Source of the DNA: Mesobacillus subterraneus
GTDB lineage: Bacteria > Bacillota > Bacilli > Bacillales > Cytobacillaceae
DNA: 64,000 nucleotides
Direction: 5' to 3'
Assembly: GCF_003937825.1 (NCBI RefSeq)
Contig: NZ_RSFW01000007.1
Location: 1-64,000, forward strand
The position numbers and the translations under genes were made by a program. This document shows, piece by piece, positions 25,163-33,258 of this stretch. The notes under the pieces are model-generated. The model had not been told where the DNA came from. It saw only the letters and a program-made list of their open reading frames with translations, and ran no database searches. Positions within the stretch are counted from its first letter, which is position 1. Each line of letters opens with the position of its first letter.

Positions 25163-25195
25163 TGCTAGTTAAATCCCCCTTTAACTATAAAAAGA

Positions 25196-25226
25196 TGGCT
25201 GCCGAGAGTCTCGGCAGCCATTATTT
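25196..25226 (+). terminator. Terminator after DoxX copy 2
   Basis: Stem TGGCTGCCGAGA / TCTCGGCAGCCA-type hairpin followed by TTATTTTTTAT. Confidence 0.85.
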
Positions 25227-25278
25227 TTTATACAAAAAATGTTACGGTAGAAGGAGACAAACTGAAGGAGGGAACAGT

Positions 25279-25479
25279 ATGGTCATCCAATCCAATATGA
25301 CACCAGAAGCAATCGTGCAGATCTGGGGAGATACAGCTGATGTTTTTATTAAGCACAATATACTTATTGTAAATAAACCACTAGAGACATTAGTGGAAAG
25401 CGACATTCTGCCAGCAATATTAGATGAACTCAATGCCACGGTGGGAAGTTCATCTGGCACATGTGTGGAAGGTGGCTGA
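25279..25479 (+). CDS. Small DUF1858/ScdA_N-like protein
   Basis: A 66-residue protein whose order MTPEAIVQIWGDTADVFIKHNILI ... LETLVESDILPAILDELNATVG resembles DUF1858/ScdA N-terminal domains, but without their usual Cys in the middle; a single Cys lies near the C-terminus (GTCVEGG). AAGGAGGG precedes the ATG at 25279. The assignment is tentative. Confidence 0.55.
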   Translation: MVIQSNMTPEAIVQIWGDTADVFIKHNILIVNKPLETLVESDILPAILDELNATVGSSSGTCVEGG

Positions 25480-25587
25480 CAAATCCGCCGAAAAGGAGTA
25501 GGTGACTCCTTGTCTAAAAAATGGATGTGAATCGTCCGCCAGATAGACTATAATCAAATTAAAATGGAGAAATCTGGAGGAGTGCCT

Positions 25588-26490
25588 GTGACAACCATAC
25601 ATAAACCATGGATTAAGCTGAAAGAAACGATTGATCCGGAAGATTATCAACTGATCAATCAGCTTCAGGAAAAGTGCATCCAGCACGATCGAACGGCTCT
25701 TAAGCTTGAGCTGGATTATAAGCTTGGTGTGGAGAGCGGAGAAAAAGGTCTTCAAGAGTTGAATGAATTTCTCTATTTCGATGGGGAGAAGCTGATTGGC
25801 TATATCGGAATTTGCAGCTTTGGCGGTCCATGGGAAGTGAATGGGGTCGTCGATCCGGACTACAGGCGCCAGGGTGTCTTCACGAAGTTATTTGAGCTGG
25901 TGCTTGCCGAGTGGAAGCGCAGGGATTCAGGCAGCATGCTGCTGCTAAGCGACCGAAACTCTGAAGCGGGACAAAAATTCATTGCCAAAACCGGCGCACA
26001 GTATAAACATTCAGAGTATGAGATGTATTTGAAGGAAGAAGCTTCAGCTGCGGAAGAAGCTTCAGGCATTACTTTTAGAAAAGCAACGAACGCGGATGCC
26101 AGGGAAATCGCGAGGCAAAACGCGATTTATTTTAACGATGAGTATTCTGAGGAAAATGAAATGGAAACAGATGACATGATTCTTCCTGAAGTAGAGGAAA
26201 AGCGCGGAATGACTTCCTATCTCGCTGAAAAAGACGGGGAAATCATTGGTAAGGTCAACCTGCAGCTAACCTCAAAGCTAGGTGCGATCTTTGGGCTCGG
26301 AGTTTTACCCGAGCACCGTCGAAAAGGTTACGGCAGAGCGCTTCTGCTGATGGCTATCGAGAAGCTGAAGGAAGCGAATGCCAAGGAAATCATGCTACAG
26401 GTAGCAGCGGAGAATTCGAATGCGCTCAATCTATATCAATCGTGCGGTTTTGTGGAAACGTCTACGATGGATTATTTTGAATTGAAATAA
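25588..26490 (+). CDS. Tandem GNAT acetyltransferase
   Basis: A 300-residue protein with two GNAT modules. The first has VDPDYRRQGVFTKLFELVL near residue 95, the second VLPEHRRKGYGRALLLMAIEKL near residue 240 and ends with NALNLYQSCGFVETSTMDYFEL. GTG at 25588 is chosen because GGAGGAG stands six bases before it. Both acetyl-CoA loops look intact. Substrate unknown. Confidence 0.85.
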   Translation: MTTIHKPWIKLKETIDPEDYQLINQLQEKCIQHDRTALKLELDYKLGVESGEKGLQELNEFLYFDGEKLIGYIGICSFGGPWEVNGVVDPDYRRQGVFTKLFELVLAEWKRRDSGSMLLLSDRNSEAGQKFIAKTGAQYKHSEYEMYLKEEASAAEEASGITFRKATNADAREIARQNAIYFNDEYSEENEMETDDMILPEVEEKRGMTSYLAEKDGEIIGKVNLQLTSKLGAIFGLGVLPEHRRKGYGRALLLMAIEKLKEANAKEIMLQVAAENSNALNLYQSCGFVETSTMDYFELK

Positions 26491-26492
26491 GT

Positions 26493-26523
26493 GAAAATCC
26501 ACCTTAGATTAAGGTGGATTTTC
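26493..26523. terminator. Bidirectional terminator
   Basis: Thirteen-base stem GAAAATCCACCTT / AAGGTGGATTTTC between convergent genes. Confidence 0.9.
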
Positions 26524-26534
26524 AATAAAAAGCA

Positions 26535-26978
26535 TTAGTTTATTCTTTCAATCCCAACCAAGTAATTTGTTTTCGAAAGATAGTGGACTTTATACTCTGC
26601 TCCTAATATAAGATCAACCTCAAAAATGGTCTGCGTTGTAAAGGCTTCTCCTTGTGAGGTTATATAAATATATTCGGTTGGTCCGCTGAATCTCCCGAAA
26701 TCCTGATCAACTTCATATTCTTTCAAAACAATGATTTTTTCTTCCGCTCCTTGTCTAACATACGTCAGCGCGTCTTTTGCATAGTCATCCCAGTAAACTC
26801 CTAAAAATCCATATGCCAGTCCTAGAAAGATGACAGTGAGCAGGGCACCGGGCATAATCAATCCTTTAGGATTAATTGCTTTCTTGGTCAAAATCATGTA
26901 AGTACTGCCAAGGGCTACAAATAAACCAGCTAATAAAAAAATTAAACCCCACACACCTGTTAAGAATACTTCCCTCAT
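26535..26978 (-). CDS. Membrane protein with soluble C-terminal domain, unknown
   Basis: A 147-residue protein with two membrane segments (about 7-27 and 40-58) and a soluble part rich in beta-type residues. The ATG at 26978 overlaps the stop of the upstream gene (ATGA), which supports coupling. Family not recognised; DUF3592-like layout is possible. Confidence 0.6.
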   Translation of the reverse strand: MREVFLTGVWGLIFLLAGLFVALGSTYMILTKKAINPKGLIMPGALLTVIFLGLAYGFLGVYWDDYAKDALTYVRQGAEEKIIVLKEYEVDQDFGRFSGPTEYIYITSQGEAFTTQTIFEVDLILGAEYKVHYLSKTNYLVGIERIN

Positions 26979-27160
26979 GAAAATGAGGATAAAAGGTCCG
27001 TTACCATGATCCAATAAGCAAAAAAGTCAATCATCATGATTAAGGGGATAGCTAAAAGAATTAAGAGTACCAATACAATGGTTATCCAAAGTTCAGGGGA
27101 GGGTCCGCTGTTTTTCTTCTTGCAGGTTTCTTTAGGCTTTTTAAGTTTTCCTTTTTGCAT
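26975..27160 (-). CDS. 61-residue single-pass membrane protein
   Basis: Lys-rich N-terminus followed by one long hydrophobic segment (about 25-50). AGGAGGATTT precedes the ATG. Overlaps the next gene by four bases. Function unknown. Confidence 0.6.
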   Translation of the reverse strand: MQKGKLKKPKETCKKKNSGPSPELWITIVLVLLILLAIPLIMMIDFFAYWIMVTDLLSSFS

Positions 27161-27207
27161 AAATCCTCCTGAAAAATTGGGATAGTTCTTCTACGGCAAA
27201 CTCCCCC

Positions 27208-27663
27208 CTAAAGTTTCAGCGTCATAAATACACTATTAGGGTCTTCCTCATAGTCAGCAAAGGGCGGGCAGTATTGGAAGCCGTATTTTTCATAGAGTTT
27301 CCTCGCTGGCTGGAACGCGTCCATGGATCCTGTTTCGAGGCTGATTCTTTGATATCCGCGTCGCTGGGCTTCTTTCATGATGTGTTCGAGCATGGCCTGG
27401 GCAACTCCTTTACGCAGATGGGCAGAGGCTGTCCTCATGGATTTAAGTTCGCCGTGCTTGTTATCAATGTCCTTCAATGCGCCGCAGCCCAGCAACTGCC
27501 CGTCATCCCAGGCAGTCCAAAAGGTAATTTCCGGCTTCTTCAATTCGTCAAGAGCCAGGGCATGAATGCTTTCAGGAGGGGAGTGGAGCGTCATCCCATG
27601 CAGATGCTCCTGAATGAGAGAGATTATTTCAGAACCTGTTAAATCATCGATTTTAATTTCCAT
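27208..27663 (-). CDS. ysnE: YsnE-like GNAT acetyltransferase
   Basis: A 151-residue acetyltransferase very like B. subtilis YsnE: MEIKIDDLTGSEIISLIQEHL at the start, GCGALKDID, then SAHLRKGVAQAMLEHIM and LETGSMDAFQPARKLYEKYGF. YsnE has been connected genetically with indole-3-acetic acid production in plant-associated Bacillus, but its acetyl acceptor is not certain. Stands alone, divergent from the exporter region. Confidence 0.85.
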   Translation of the reverse strand: MEIKIDDLTGSEIISLIQEHLHGMTLHSPPESIHALALDELKKPEITFWTAWDDGQLLGCGALKDIDNKHGELKSMRTASAHLRKGVAQAMLEHIMKEAQRRGYQRISLETGSMDAFQPARKLYEKYGFQYCPPFADYEEDPNSVFMTLKL

Positions 27664-27764
27664 AAAATAGCCCTCAAATCTGTATAATAAATTAGCAATA
27701 TCATAACCCGCGGGTCAAATGCAGACAACTAGTTTCTAATTCAGTGCGCGTTTTCCAGTATCAA

Positions 27765-27794
27765 TTGCCATTCTTAAAGTTGTTCTGGTATGAT
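27765..27794 (+). promoter_or_regulatory. Promoter of the exporter leader transcript
   Basis: TTGCCA at 27765-27770 and TATGAT at 27789-27794 are 18 bases apart, with an extended -10 TG at 27786-27787. Transcription would begin near 27801, about 226 nt before the exporter start codon, leaving room for the leader peptide and terminator. Confidence 0.6.
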
Positions 27795-27826
27795 AATTAC
27801 ATTATGAAGCACTGGGGGTTTTCCTT

Positions 27827-27871
27827 TTGACAGCATCAATGAGACTAAGAGTCTTTTCAATCGTGAACTGA
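27827..27871 (+). CDS. Macrolide-type leader peptide MTASMRLRVFSIVN
   Basis: A 14-codon ORF beginning TTG ACA GCA TCA ATG AGA CTA AGA, which reads MTASMRLR followed by VFSIVN. GGGGG stands eight bases before the TTG. The first eight residues match, as I recall them, the leader peptide of the mef(A) efflux genes, and the MRLR core is the stalling motif of ErmDL-type leaders at which macrolide-bound ribosomes arrest. It lies upstream of a terminator and an MFS exporter. An eight-codon ORF (MKHWGFSF, 27804-27830) ends at the same point and may be coupled. Confidence 0.75.
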   Translation: MTASMRLRVFSIVN

Positions 27872-27945
27872 ATACGTTTGAAAAAAACTGCCTATGCGAT
27901 TGGTCTGTCTATTTTAAGGAAACTTTTATACAGCCAGTATGTGAT

Positions 27946-27970
27946 AAGAGGGGGAGTCCCTCTTTTTTTA
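27946..27970 (+). terminator. Attenuator terminator in front of the exporter
   Basis: Stem AAGAGGG / CCCTCTT with five-base loop and a run of T lies between the leader peptide and the exporter, with no full gene upstream for it to end. This is the arrangement of a transcriptional attenuator. Confidence 0.8.
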
Positions 27971-28026
27971 TATGCATAAGCGTGGGCACAGCATATAAAA
28001 AACTAAAAGAAAAGAGTGGTTAGTCC

Positions 28027-29274
28027 ATGACTGCAGAAAAACTCAAAGAGAATTGGCTGAAGAATATCATTCTCTTTTTAAGCAGCCAGACGATTTCCCT
28101 GTTTGGGTCGTCTCTGGTTCAATACGCGATTATGTGGCATATCACGTTAACCACACAATCAGGTTTGATGATGACTTTGTACATCATTTGCGGTTTCATT
28201 CCAACCTTTCTATTATCGCCGGTCGCAGGGGTATGGGCGGACCGGTACAACCGGAAATGGCTGATTATTTTAGCTGATGGAATGATTGCTCTTTCCACTT
28301 TGCTCCTGGCGATCCTCTTTTTGATGGGATACGATTCCATTTGGCTGCTCTTTGTGATGGCGGCGATTCGCGCGCTGGGAACGGGAATCCAAACGCCAGC
28401 AGTAGGGGCAATTTTACCGCAGATCGTCCCAAAGGATAAGCTGACGAAGGTGAACGGCGCGAACGGAAGTATCCAGGCCGTCATCATGTTTGTATCGCCA
28501 ATGGTCAGTGCCGCGCTATTGGCAATGGCATCGATTGAAATCATCTTTTTTATCGATGTGATCACGGCGGCGATTGCGATTGTCACTCTGTTATTCTTCT
28601 TGAAAATTGCTGTCCATGAGAAGGCTGCGGAAAAACAAACTACCAGCTACTTCAGCGATTTTAAAGAAGGAATCAAGTATGTTGGCGGGCATGCCTTTCT
28701 GAAACGGCTCTTTTTCTTCTTTGCCATCTTCCTGGTGATGATGGCGCCAGCTGCGTTCTTGACGCCATTGCAAGTGACGCGCAGTTTTGACGGCGATGTG
28801 TGGGAACTGACTGCCATCGAGATTGCCTTTTCCATCGGCATGATGGCTGGGGGCGCGATCATCGCTTCATGGGGCGGTTATAAAAATAGAGTCAGGACGA
28901 TGACACTGGCCAGTTTTATCATGGGAGCCTGTACATTGGCGCTCGGTGTTGTTCCAATCTTCTGGCTGTATCTCGGATTTATGGCTTTATTCGGAGTGGC
29001 TATGCCGATTTTTAATACACCGACAACCGTGTTGCTGCAGGAGAAAGTCGAAGAAAATTATCTGGGAAGGGTGTTCGGGGTCATGGGGATGATTTCTACC
29101 TCGATGATGCCGATTGGCATGTTAATCTTTGGGCCGTTGGCGGATTTCGTCGCCATCGAATGGATGCTGATTGGAACGGGAGTATTGCTCATCGTCCTGA
29201 CCTTCTTCCTCGGGCGCGACCAGGTGCTGCTTGCAGCAGGAGAGCCTGTGGCGACTGAATCAAACGCGAATTAA
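28027..29274 (+). CDS. MFS exporter, Mef-like (macrolide efflux family)
   Basis: A 415-residue, 12-segment major facilitator of the MFS_3 group to which Mef(A) belongs. Visible marks: LFLSSQTISLFGSSLVQYAIMW at the start, the motif-A loop GVWADRYNRKWLI, and LGRVFGVMGMISTSMMPIGMLIFGPLAD near the C-terminus. It is preceded by a leader peptide, promoter and intrinsic terminator, so expression is probably induced by ribosome-stalling drugs. Drug specificity is inferred from the leader. Confidence 0.88.
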   Translation: MTAEKLKENWLKNIILFLSSQTISLFGSSLVQYAIMWHITLTTQSGLMMTLYIICGFIPTFLLSPVAGVWADRYNRKWLIILADGMIALSTLLLAILFLMGYDSIWLLFVMAAIRALGTGIQTPAVGAILPQIVPKDKLTKVNGANGSIQAVIMFVSPMVSAALLAMASIEIIFFIDVITAAIAIVTLLFFLKIAVHEKAAEKQTTSYFSDFKEGIKYVGGHAFLKRLFFFFAIFLVMMAPAAFLTPLQVTRSFDGDVWELTAIEIAFSIGMMAGGAIIASWGGYKNRVRTMTLASFIMGACTLALGVVPIFWLYLGFMALFGVAMPIFNTPTTVLLQEKVEENYLGRVFGVMGMISTSMMPIGMLIFGPLADFVAIEWMLIGTGVLLIVLTFFLGRDQVLLAAGEPVATESNAN

Positions 29275-29286
29275 TTGAATGTGAGA

Positions 29287-29314
29287 AGAGCTGCTATTTT
29301 GCGGCTCTTTTTTT
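29287..29314 (+). terminator. Terminator after exporter
   Basis: Stem GAGCTGC / GCGGCTC with one wobble pair followed by a T-run. Confidence 0.8.
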
Positions 29315-29339
29315 CTTAATCAAACGTTTGATTAAGAAA
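29312..29339. promoter_or_regulatory. 28-bp perfect palindrome, likely operator
   Basis: The half-site TTTCTTAATCAAAC is followed directly by its exact reverse complement, making a 28-bp palindrome with no mismatch. It sits 88 bp before the gene at 29428. Length and symmetry suit a TetR- or GntR-type dimer. Confidence 0.6.
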
Positions 29340-29427
29340 CTTCCTGGATATTTTTGGTTTATTCTGAAACTTATGAGGATCAAATCCGTATGGTCTAGTA
29401 TGAGCTTGGGAACTGGAGGCGCTTGTT

Positions 29428-30015
29428 ATGGATTTGAAGAAAGAGTTTTTAACGTGGGCTATTGTCTTATTGCTGGTTATCGCAGGAATCGCCATTTTTG
29501 ATAATCTCAGAACCTCCAGGCTTGCGGCAGAACTGCAGGCAGACCGGGACGGAGCAGCCGAGAAAGTCTCCAGTTTGCAAGTGGAATTGGAAAATACATT
29601 GAGTGAGGCTGATGAGCTAAGGGAAGAGCAGAAACGTCTTGAAGAGGTGGTTGGTGACTTGGAACAGAAAAATTCTGCAATGAAGTCTCCCGTTCGCTAC
29701 CAAGATTTTAAAGAAGCCATCAGTGCTGTTGAAAAGTATAAATCAGTGGATACATTTGAGGATGCTATCAAGTTCATTGCGCTCGTCAACTTTACGGGTT
29801 TTTCCACCCTGGACAGCGAAGGCACTTGCCCGTGCAGTTTCTCATTTGTCAATCGATCGATAGAATGGAAGCCGAATGTCATCACGGATTTAAAAGAGTT
29901 TACGCTTGAAGAAGGAAAAATAGCGCTAACCTATCAAACCACTGCAAAGCTCAGACACGATTATCAACTAATCATGACCAAGGCAGCCGGCTATCTCGAC
30001 CAGACGGAAAGCTGA
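29428..30015 (+). CDS. Membrane-anchored coiled-coil protein, unknown
   Basis: A 195-residue protein: one membrane segment (about 10-27), a coiled coil (about 33-90, repeated Leu/Glu heptads), then a soluble domain containing a CPC motif (EGTCPCSFSF). Family not recognised. GGAGG is placed eight bases before the ATG. First of four short same-strand genes. Confidence 0.6.
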   Translation: MDLKKEFLTWAIVLLLVIAGIAIFDNLRTSRLAAELQADRDGAAEKVSSLQVELENTLSEADELREEQKRLEEVVGDLEQKNSAMKSPVRYQDFKEAISAVEKYKSVDTFEDAIKFIALVNFTGFSTLDSEGTCPCSFSFVNRSIEWKPNVITDLKEFTLEEGKIALTYQTTAKLRHDYQLIMTKAAGYLDQTES

Positions 30016-30063
30016 GGATAGAAGAGATCAGGCTTGTGGATAAAGAGTGAGAGGTGGAGGCTC

Positions 30064-30246
30064 ATGTCTGAAAAAGAAAGAGAAAGGTTGAAGGCAAAGG
30101 AAATGCTTAAGAATCCTGGTGCTGCCCTGAATAATGCGTGGACTCAAGCTTATACTGGCTCCCCAAGCAGCGGCTGTCTGGTCAATGTCGTTTCGATTCT
30201 GATTGTTGTCGGTTTTGTTTTAATTGTGAGAGCTTGTTCGAATTAG
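30064..30246 (+). CDS. 60-residue tail-anchored protein, unknown
   Basis: Charged N-terminus (MSEKERERLKAKEMLKNPG) and one C-terminal membrane segment (about 38-56) ending RACSN. GGTGGAGG before the ATG at 30064. No family recognised. Confidence 0.6.
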   Translation: MSEKERERLKAKEMLKNPGAALNNAWTQAYTGSPSSGCLVNVVSILIVVGFVLIVRACSN

Positions 30247-30258
30247 GAGAGATGAAAA

Positions 30259-30633
30259 ATGATCATTTTGCATTGTATAACGGAAAGCAAGTGGAACGAA
30301 TGTAAGGGGAAAACCAGTTATGGAGAAGAGTCCGTAGAGGCATTTGGTTTTATTCACTGTTCCTCCATCGATGATTTTTGGAGAGTAGCTCCTAATTTTA
30401 AAAGTGTTAAAGAACCTCTGTTACTGTTATGCATCGACAGTAGTAAAGTGACTGCCGAAATAAAGTGGGAAGACCATGATCATTGCGGAAGAGAATACCC
30501 GCATATTTATGGTGAATTAAATCTTGATTCCGTTGTTAAAGTTGTTCCCTTTTTGAAAAATGAAAAAGGGGATTTTGTTTTGAACAAAGAGTTAGAGCAC
30601 CACGATTTTTTTGTGAAAGGAAGAAAATTGTGA
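30259..30633 (+). CDS. DUF952 family protein
   Basis: A 124-residue DUF952 protein: FGFIHCSSIDDFWRVA is the conserved FIHxS block, followed by LLLLCIDSSKV and HIYGELNLDSVVKVVPF. The fold relates to ADP-ribosyltransferase-like proteins, but activity in this family is unproven. Thirteen bases after the previous stop. Confidence 0.85.
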   Translation: MIILHCITESKWNECKGKTSYGEESVEAFGFIHCSSIDDFWRVAPNFKSVKEPLLLLCIDSSKVTAEIKWEDHDHCGREYPHIYGELNLDSVVKVVPFLKNEKGDFVLNKELEHHDFFVKGRKL

Positions 30634-30704
30634 TGAAACTCAAACAGGTCTTTTAACGAGAGAATATGGCGTTGGGAGAATGGGATCGTTTTGGAGGTTA
30701 TATC

Positions 30705-30938
30705 ATGTTAACTATATTCAGAAGAGTCATCAGTCTTATCATATTATCAATGGCCTTGTATGGATTATTCACCGATCACTTTGAATTACTCCCGTACACC
30801 ATCCTCCTCCTGGGTGTTCTTATGTCAGTAATGGGGCTTGAAGAGTTTAAGAAAGATCGAAAGTCTTACTCAGGATACGGATTATTCTTTTTATCTTTTT
30901 TGATCCTTTTGGTGTCAATAAAAGGGTTGCTCTCCTAG
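30705..30938 (+). CDS. DUF3953-like small membrane protein
   Basis: A 77-residue protein with three hydrophobic segments and the pattern LPYTILLLGVLMSVMGLEEFKKDRK, which resembles the Bacillus DUF3953 family. GGAGG is seven bases before the ATG at 30705. Function unknown. Confidence 0.6.
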   Translation: MLTIFRRVISLIILSMALYGLFTDHFELLPYTILLLGVLMSVMGLEEFKKDRKSYSGYGLFFLSFLILLVSIKGLLS

Positions 30939-30969
30939 CGCTCAGGGTTTCTGATTGTTTTTAAGATAT

Positions 30970-31027
30970 GAAACAAGAGAACCGTCCCTGTGTTTTTCCA
31001 AAAACAGGAGAACCGTCCCTATGTTTT
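30970..31027. repeat. BIME-like locus, two arms in tandem
   Basis: Arms at 30970-30996 and 31000-31027 have the same orientation (AGAACCGTCC / GAGAACCGTCCC), separated by CCA. The right arm overlaps the 3' end of the minus-strand membrane gene and gives its stop. Confidence 0.9.
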
Positions 31028-31591
31028 GCGATACTTCTTTTCTGTCCACAGGAAAATGTTTGTAATGAGTTTGGCTCCGAGTATGATGAGGATATACCCG
31101 AAAAAAAGGTGATAGTAGGTTGAGTTTCCGTATAGTTTGAATAGTCCTAGGGCTGTGATGAAGGGCTTGAAGGCGAATGCTAATATGGCTGCTGTCAGGC
31201 CCATGTAGAGGTAGTAATTTTTCTGGTGGTTCAATGTCCATTGATATACGAGCATGAATGTTACGGGAACCAGGCTGGTTTCGAGTGATAGTCCTGGAAT
31301 GGTGGGAATTACTGGAAAAGGGTAGTTCAGCAATCCTGTATTTTTTGAGAAGGTGTCAACCAAACCAAACAGAACATGAATACTGTAACCAAAGAAGCCC
31401 ATGAAAAAGATTTTGGATTTGTCGATTTTAAAAAACAGGATAATGAGCGGAACCAGCAGGAAAGAGACCATCATCCAATATTCAAATGAGGTATAAAGGG
31501 CGTTATCAAGCCAATATTGGTTTAGTGCTTGTTGTGATTCTTGTCTCATTTTTACGATCTCATCAAATTGTTCGATGCGGCTCTTTTCCAC
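31019..31591 (-). CDS. CBO0543-like integral membrane protein
   Basis: A 190-residue protein with five to six membrane segments, similar in layout to the CBO0543 family. GTG start at 31591 with AAGGAG nine bases upstream. The final Lys-Thr and the stop codon (AAAACATAG) come from a dispersed repeat arm. A second gene of similar type is at 33507. Function unknown. Confidence 0.6.
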   Translation of the reverse strand: MEKSRIEQFDEIVKMRQESQQALNQYWLDNALYTSFEYWMMVSFLLVPLIILFFKIDKSKIFFMGFFGYSIHVLFGLVDTFSKNTGLLNYPFPVIPTIPGLSLETSLVPVTFMLVYQWTLNHQKNYYLYMGLTAAILAFAFKPFITALGLFKLYGNSTYYHLFFGYILIILGAKLITNIFLWTEKKYRKT

Positions 31592-31744
31592 TGTAAATGA
31601 CTCCTTGAGGTAATTGTTTTAATCATATTATTTCAAATTTGGATATTTTTATGTAAAAACCTGTATAGGGTTATTTAAATGCTATAATAGTATTTGTGAA
31701 ATTTTTCAAAAATACTGCCACTACATAAACAAGGAGCTGACAAT

Positions 31745-31897
31745 ATGGTCGATTTCTCAAAAGAACGAAAAAGCCTTATAGAAAAGCATCCTGTCCTTAT
31801 AGCAGTTGTGTTAACAATTTGGATCTGGTATGGGTCCTACATTCTTGGAGTTAACGTTGGGGAGTTTATGGCTAACATTAGGAACCTGCAGCCGTGA
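31745..31897 (+). CDS. 50-residue single-pass membrane protein
   Basis: Reads MVDFSKERKSLIEKHPVLIA followed by one membrane helix. AAGGAG is seven bases before the ATG. No family recognised; supported by the ribosome binding site and the amphipathic-then-hydrophobic layout. Confidence 0.5.
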   Translation: MVDFSKERKSLIEKHPVLIAVVLTIWIWYGSYILGVNVGEFMANIRNLQP

Positions 31898-32032
31898 GAG
31901 TTCAATGAAATTCAAGTTGAAAACTATGCTGTCACTTTTGACAGCATTTTTTATAAGTTCGAAGGCAGGAGAAATAACGATTTTTAAAGAAGTCATTAGC
32001 GATTTTTCCAATATACAAAAGGTGGGGTTATT

Positions 32033-32656
32033 TTGCTGACTTTATACATAACCAGGCATGGGGAGACGGTCTGGAATACGCAAAAGCGGATGCAGGGCTG
32101 GCTTGATTCTGCATTGACGGAGAAGGGGATGGCCAACGCGGTTTCTTTAGGGGGAAGCTTGAGGGATATTGAGTTTGATGCCATTTATGCGAGCCCAAGT
32201 GAAAGAACGGTTTCGACTGCGAAATTAATAATGGGTGACAGGGAGCTTCCGTTTTATCTTGAAGAACAGCTTCGGGAAATCCATATGGGGGACTGGGAAG
32301 GGCGGACGGCCACTGAGATCCAGGAGCAATATCCGGAGGAATTCCATTCGTTTTGGAATGCTCCTCATTTGTATGAAACAAGCAGCGGGGAAAGTTTTGA
32401 GGACTTGAAAACCAGGGTGTTGCAGGCAGTCCAGTCCATTCGGGAGAAGCATGAGACTGGGAAGATTCTCGTTGTTACACACACAGTTGTCATCAAAACG
32501 TTGCTGGCCTCTTTTAAAAATCAACCTGCGGAAAAATTATGGGAGCCTCCATATATCCATGATACCAGCCTTACCATCGTGGAACTGGACGGGGAAAACT
32601 GCAGCATTGTCGTCGAGGGGGATATGTCCCACCTGGAATGTGCGGTAAAGAATTGA
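32033..32656 (+). CDS. Histidine phosphatase family protein (PhoE-like)
   Basis: A 207-residue phosphoglycerate-mutase-superfamily phosphatase. RHGETVWN near residue 8 carries the phospho-accepting His; ASPSERTVSTA, EIHMGDWEGRTATEI and VVTHTVVIK (second His) complete the active site. TTG start with GGTGGGG upstream. Overlaps the following Nudix gene by 19 bases. Substrate unknown. Confidence 0.9.
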   Translation: MLTLYITRHGETVWNTQKRMQGWLDSALTEKGMANAVSLGGSLRDIEFDAIYASPSERTVSTAKLIMGDRELPFYLEEQLREIHMGDWEGRTATEIQEQYPEEFHSFWNAPHLYETSSGESFEDLKTRVLQAVQSIREKHETGKILVVTHTVVIKTLLASFKNQPAEKLWEPPYIHDTSLTIVELDGENCSIVVEGDMSHLECAVKN

Positions 32657-33111
32657 TTAGAAAAGCGGTGGGGGCAATCGTTTTTCAGGGAGACCGATGC
32701 TTAATCGTACATAAAACAAACATCAATACAGTGAACGGTAAACATAGAATTAAAGGGGAATGGGACTTCATAAAGGGCGGAATAGAAGAAAGTGATAGGA
32801 ATACTAAGGAGACACTTCTCCGTGAATTATATGAAGAAACAGGTTCCAGAGAATATAAAGTTATAAAGGAATTCGAAGAGAAGATTCATTTCAGCTTTCC
32901 AGATCACATCAAGGAGAAAATCGGATTTGAAAAACAGGAGACCACGATGTTTCTTGTGGAGTTCCTAGGTAATGCAGATTCCCTAACTCCTAAAGATCAG
33001 GAGATTGATTCCATAAAACTAATCGAATTCGATCAGGTGGGAGAAATGCTGACACACCAGGATACGAAAGAGTTCTTTAAAGAATGGATTGAAAAACAAA
33101 CGAAAAAGTAA
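32638..33111 (+). CDS. Nudix hydrolase
   Basis: A 157-residue Nudix protein. The Nudix box is GGIEESDRNTKETLLRELYEETGS, with the REL-x-EE-x-G core intact but one extra residue and Asp instead of Glu between the first Gly and the core, so substrate range may differ. Its start lies inside the end of the phosphatase gene, implying coupling. Confidence 0.82.
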   Translation: MCGKELIRKAVGAIVFQGDRCLIVHKTNINTVNGKHRIKGEWDFIKGGIEESDRNTKETLLRELYEETGSREYKVIKEFEEKIHFSFPDHIKEKIGFEKQETTMFLVEFLGNADSLTPKDQEIDSIKLIEFDQVGEMLTHQDTKEFFKEWIEKQTKK

Positions 33112-33258
33112 CCAGGATTCCTATTCGGTTATGGGTATTGTTTTTTTTCACAGCAAATAGGGAAAAACAAGTGTATCCCGGAAAGTTGATCAATTGACAG
33201 CATTGCCGGGATGATTCAAAATACAGATAAGGGTATATAAGATGAAGGAGGCAGGAAA

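Larger units (their letters stand above)
24523..25193. repeat. Duplicated DoxX block, copy 2
   Basis: Direct repeat of 22431-23100. Differences are mostly third-position changes in the gene and changes in the operator spacer. Confidence 0.92.
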
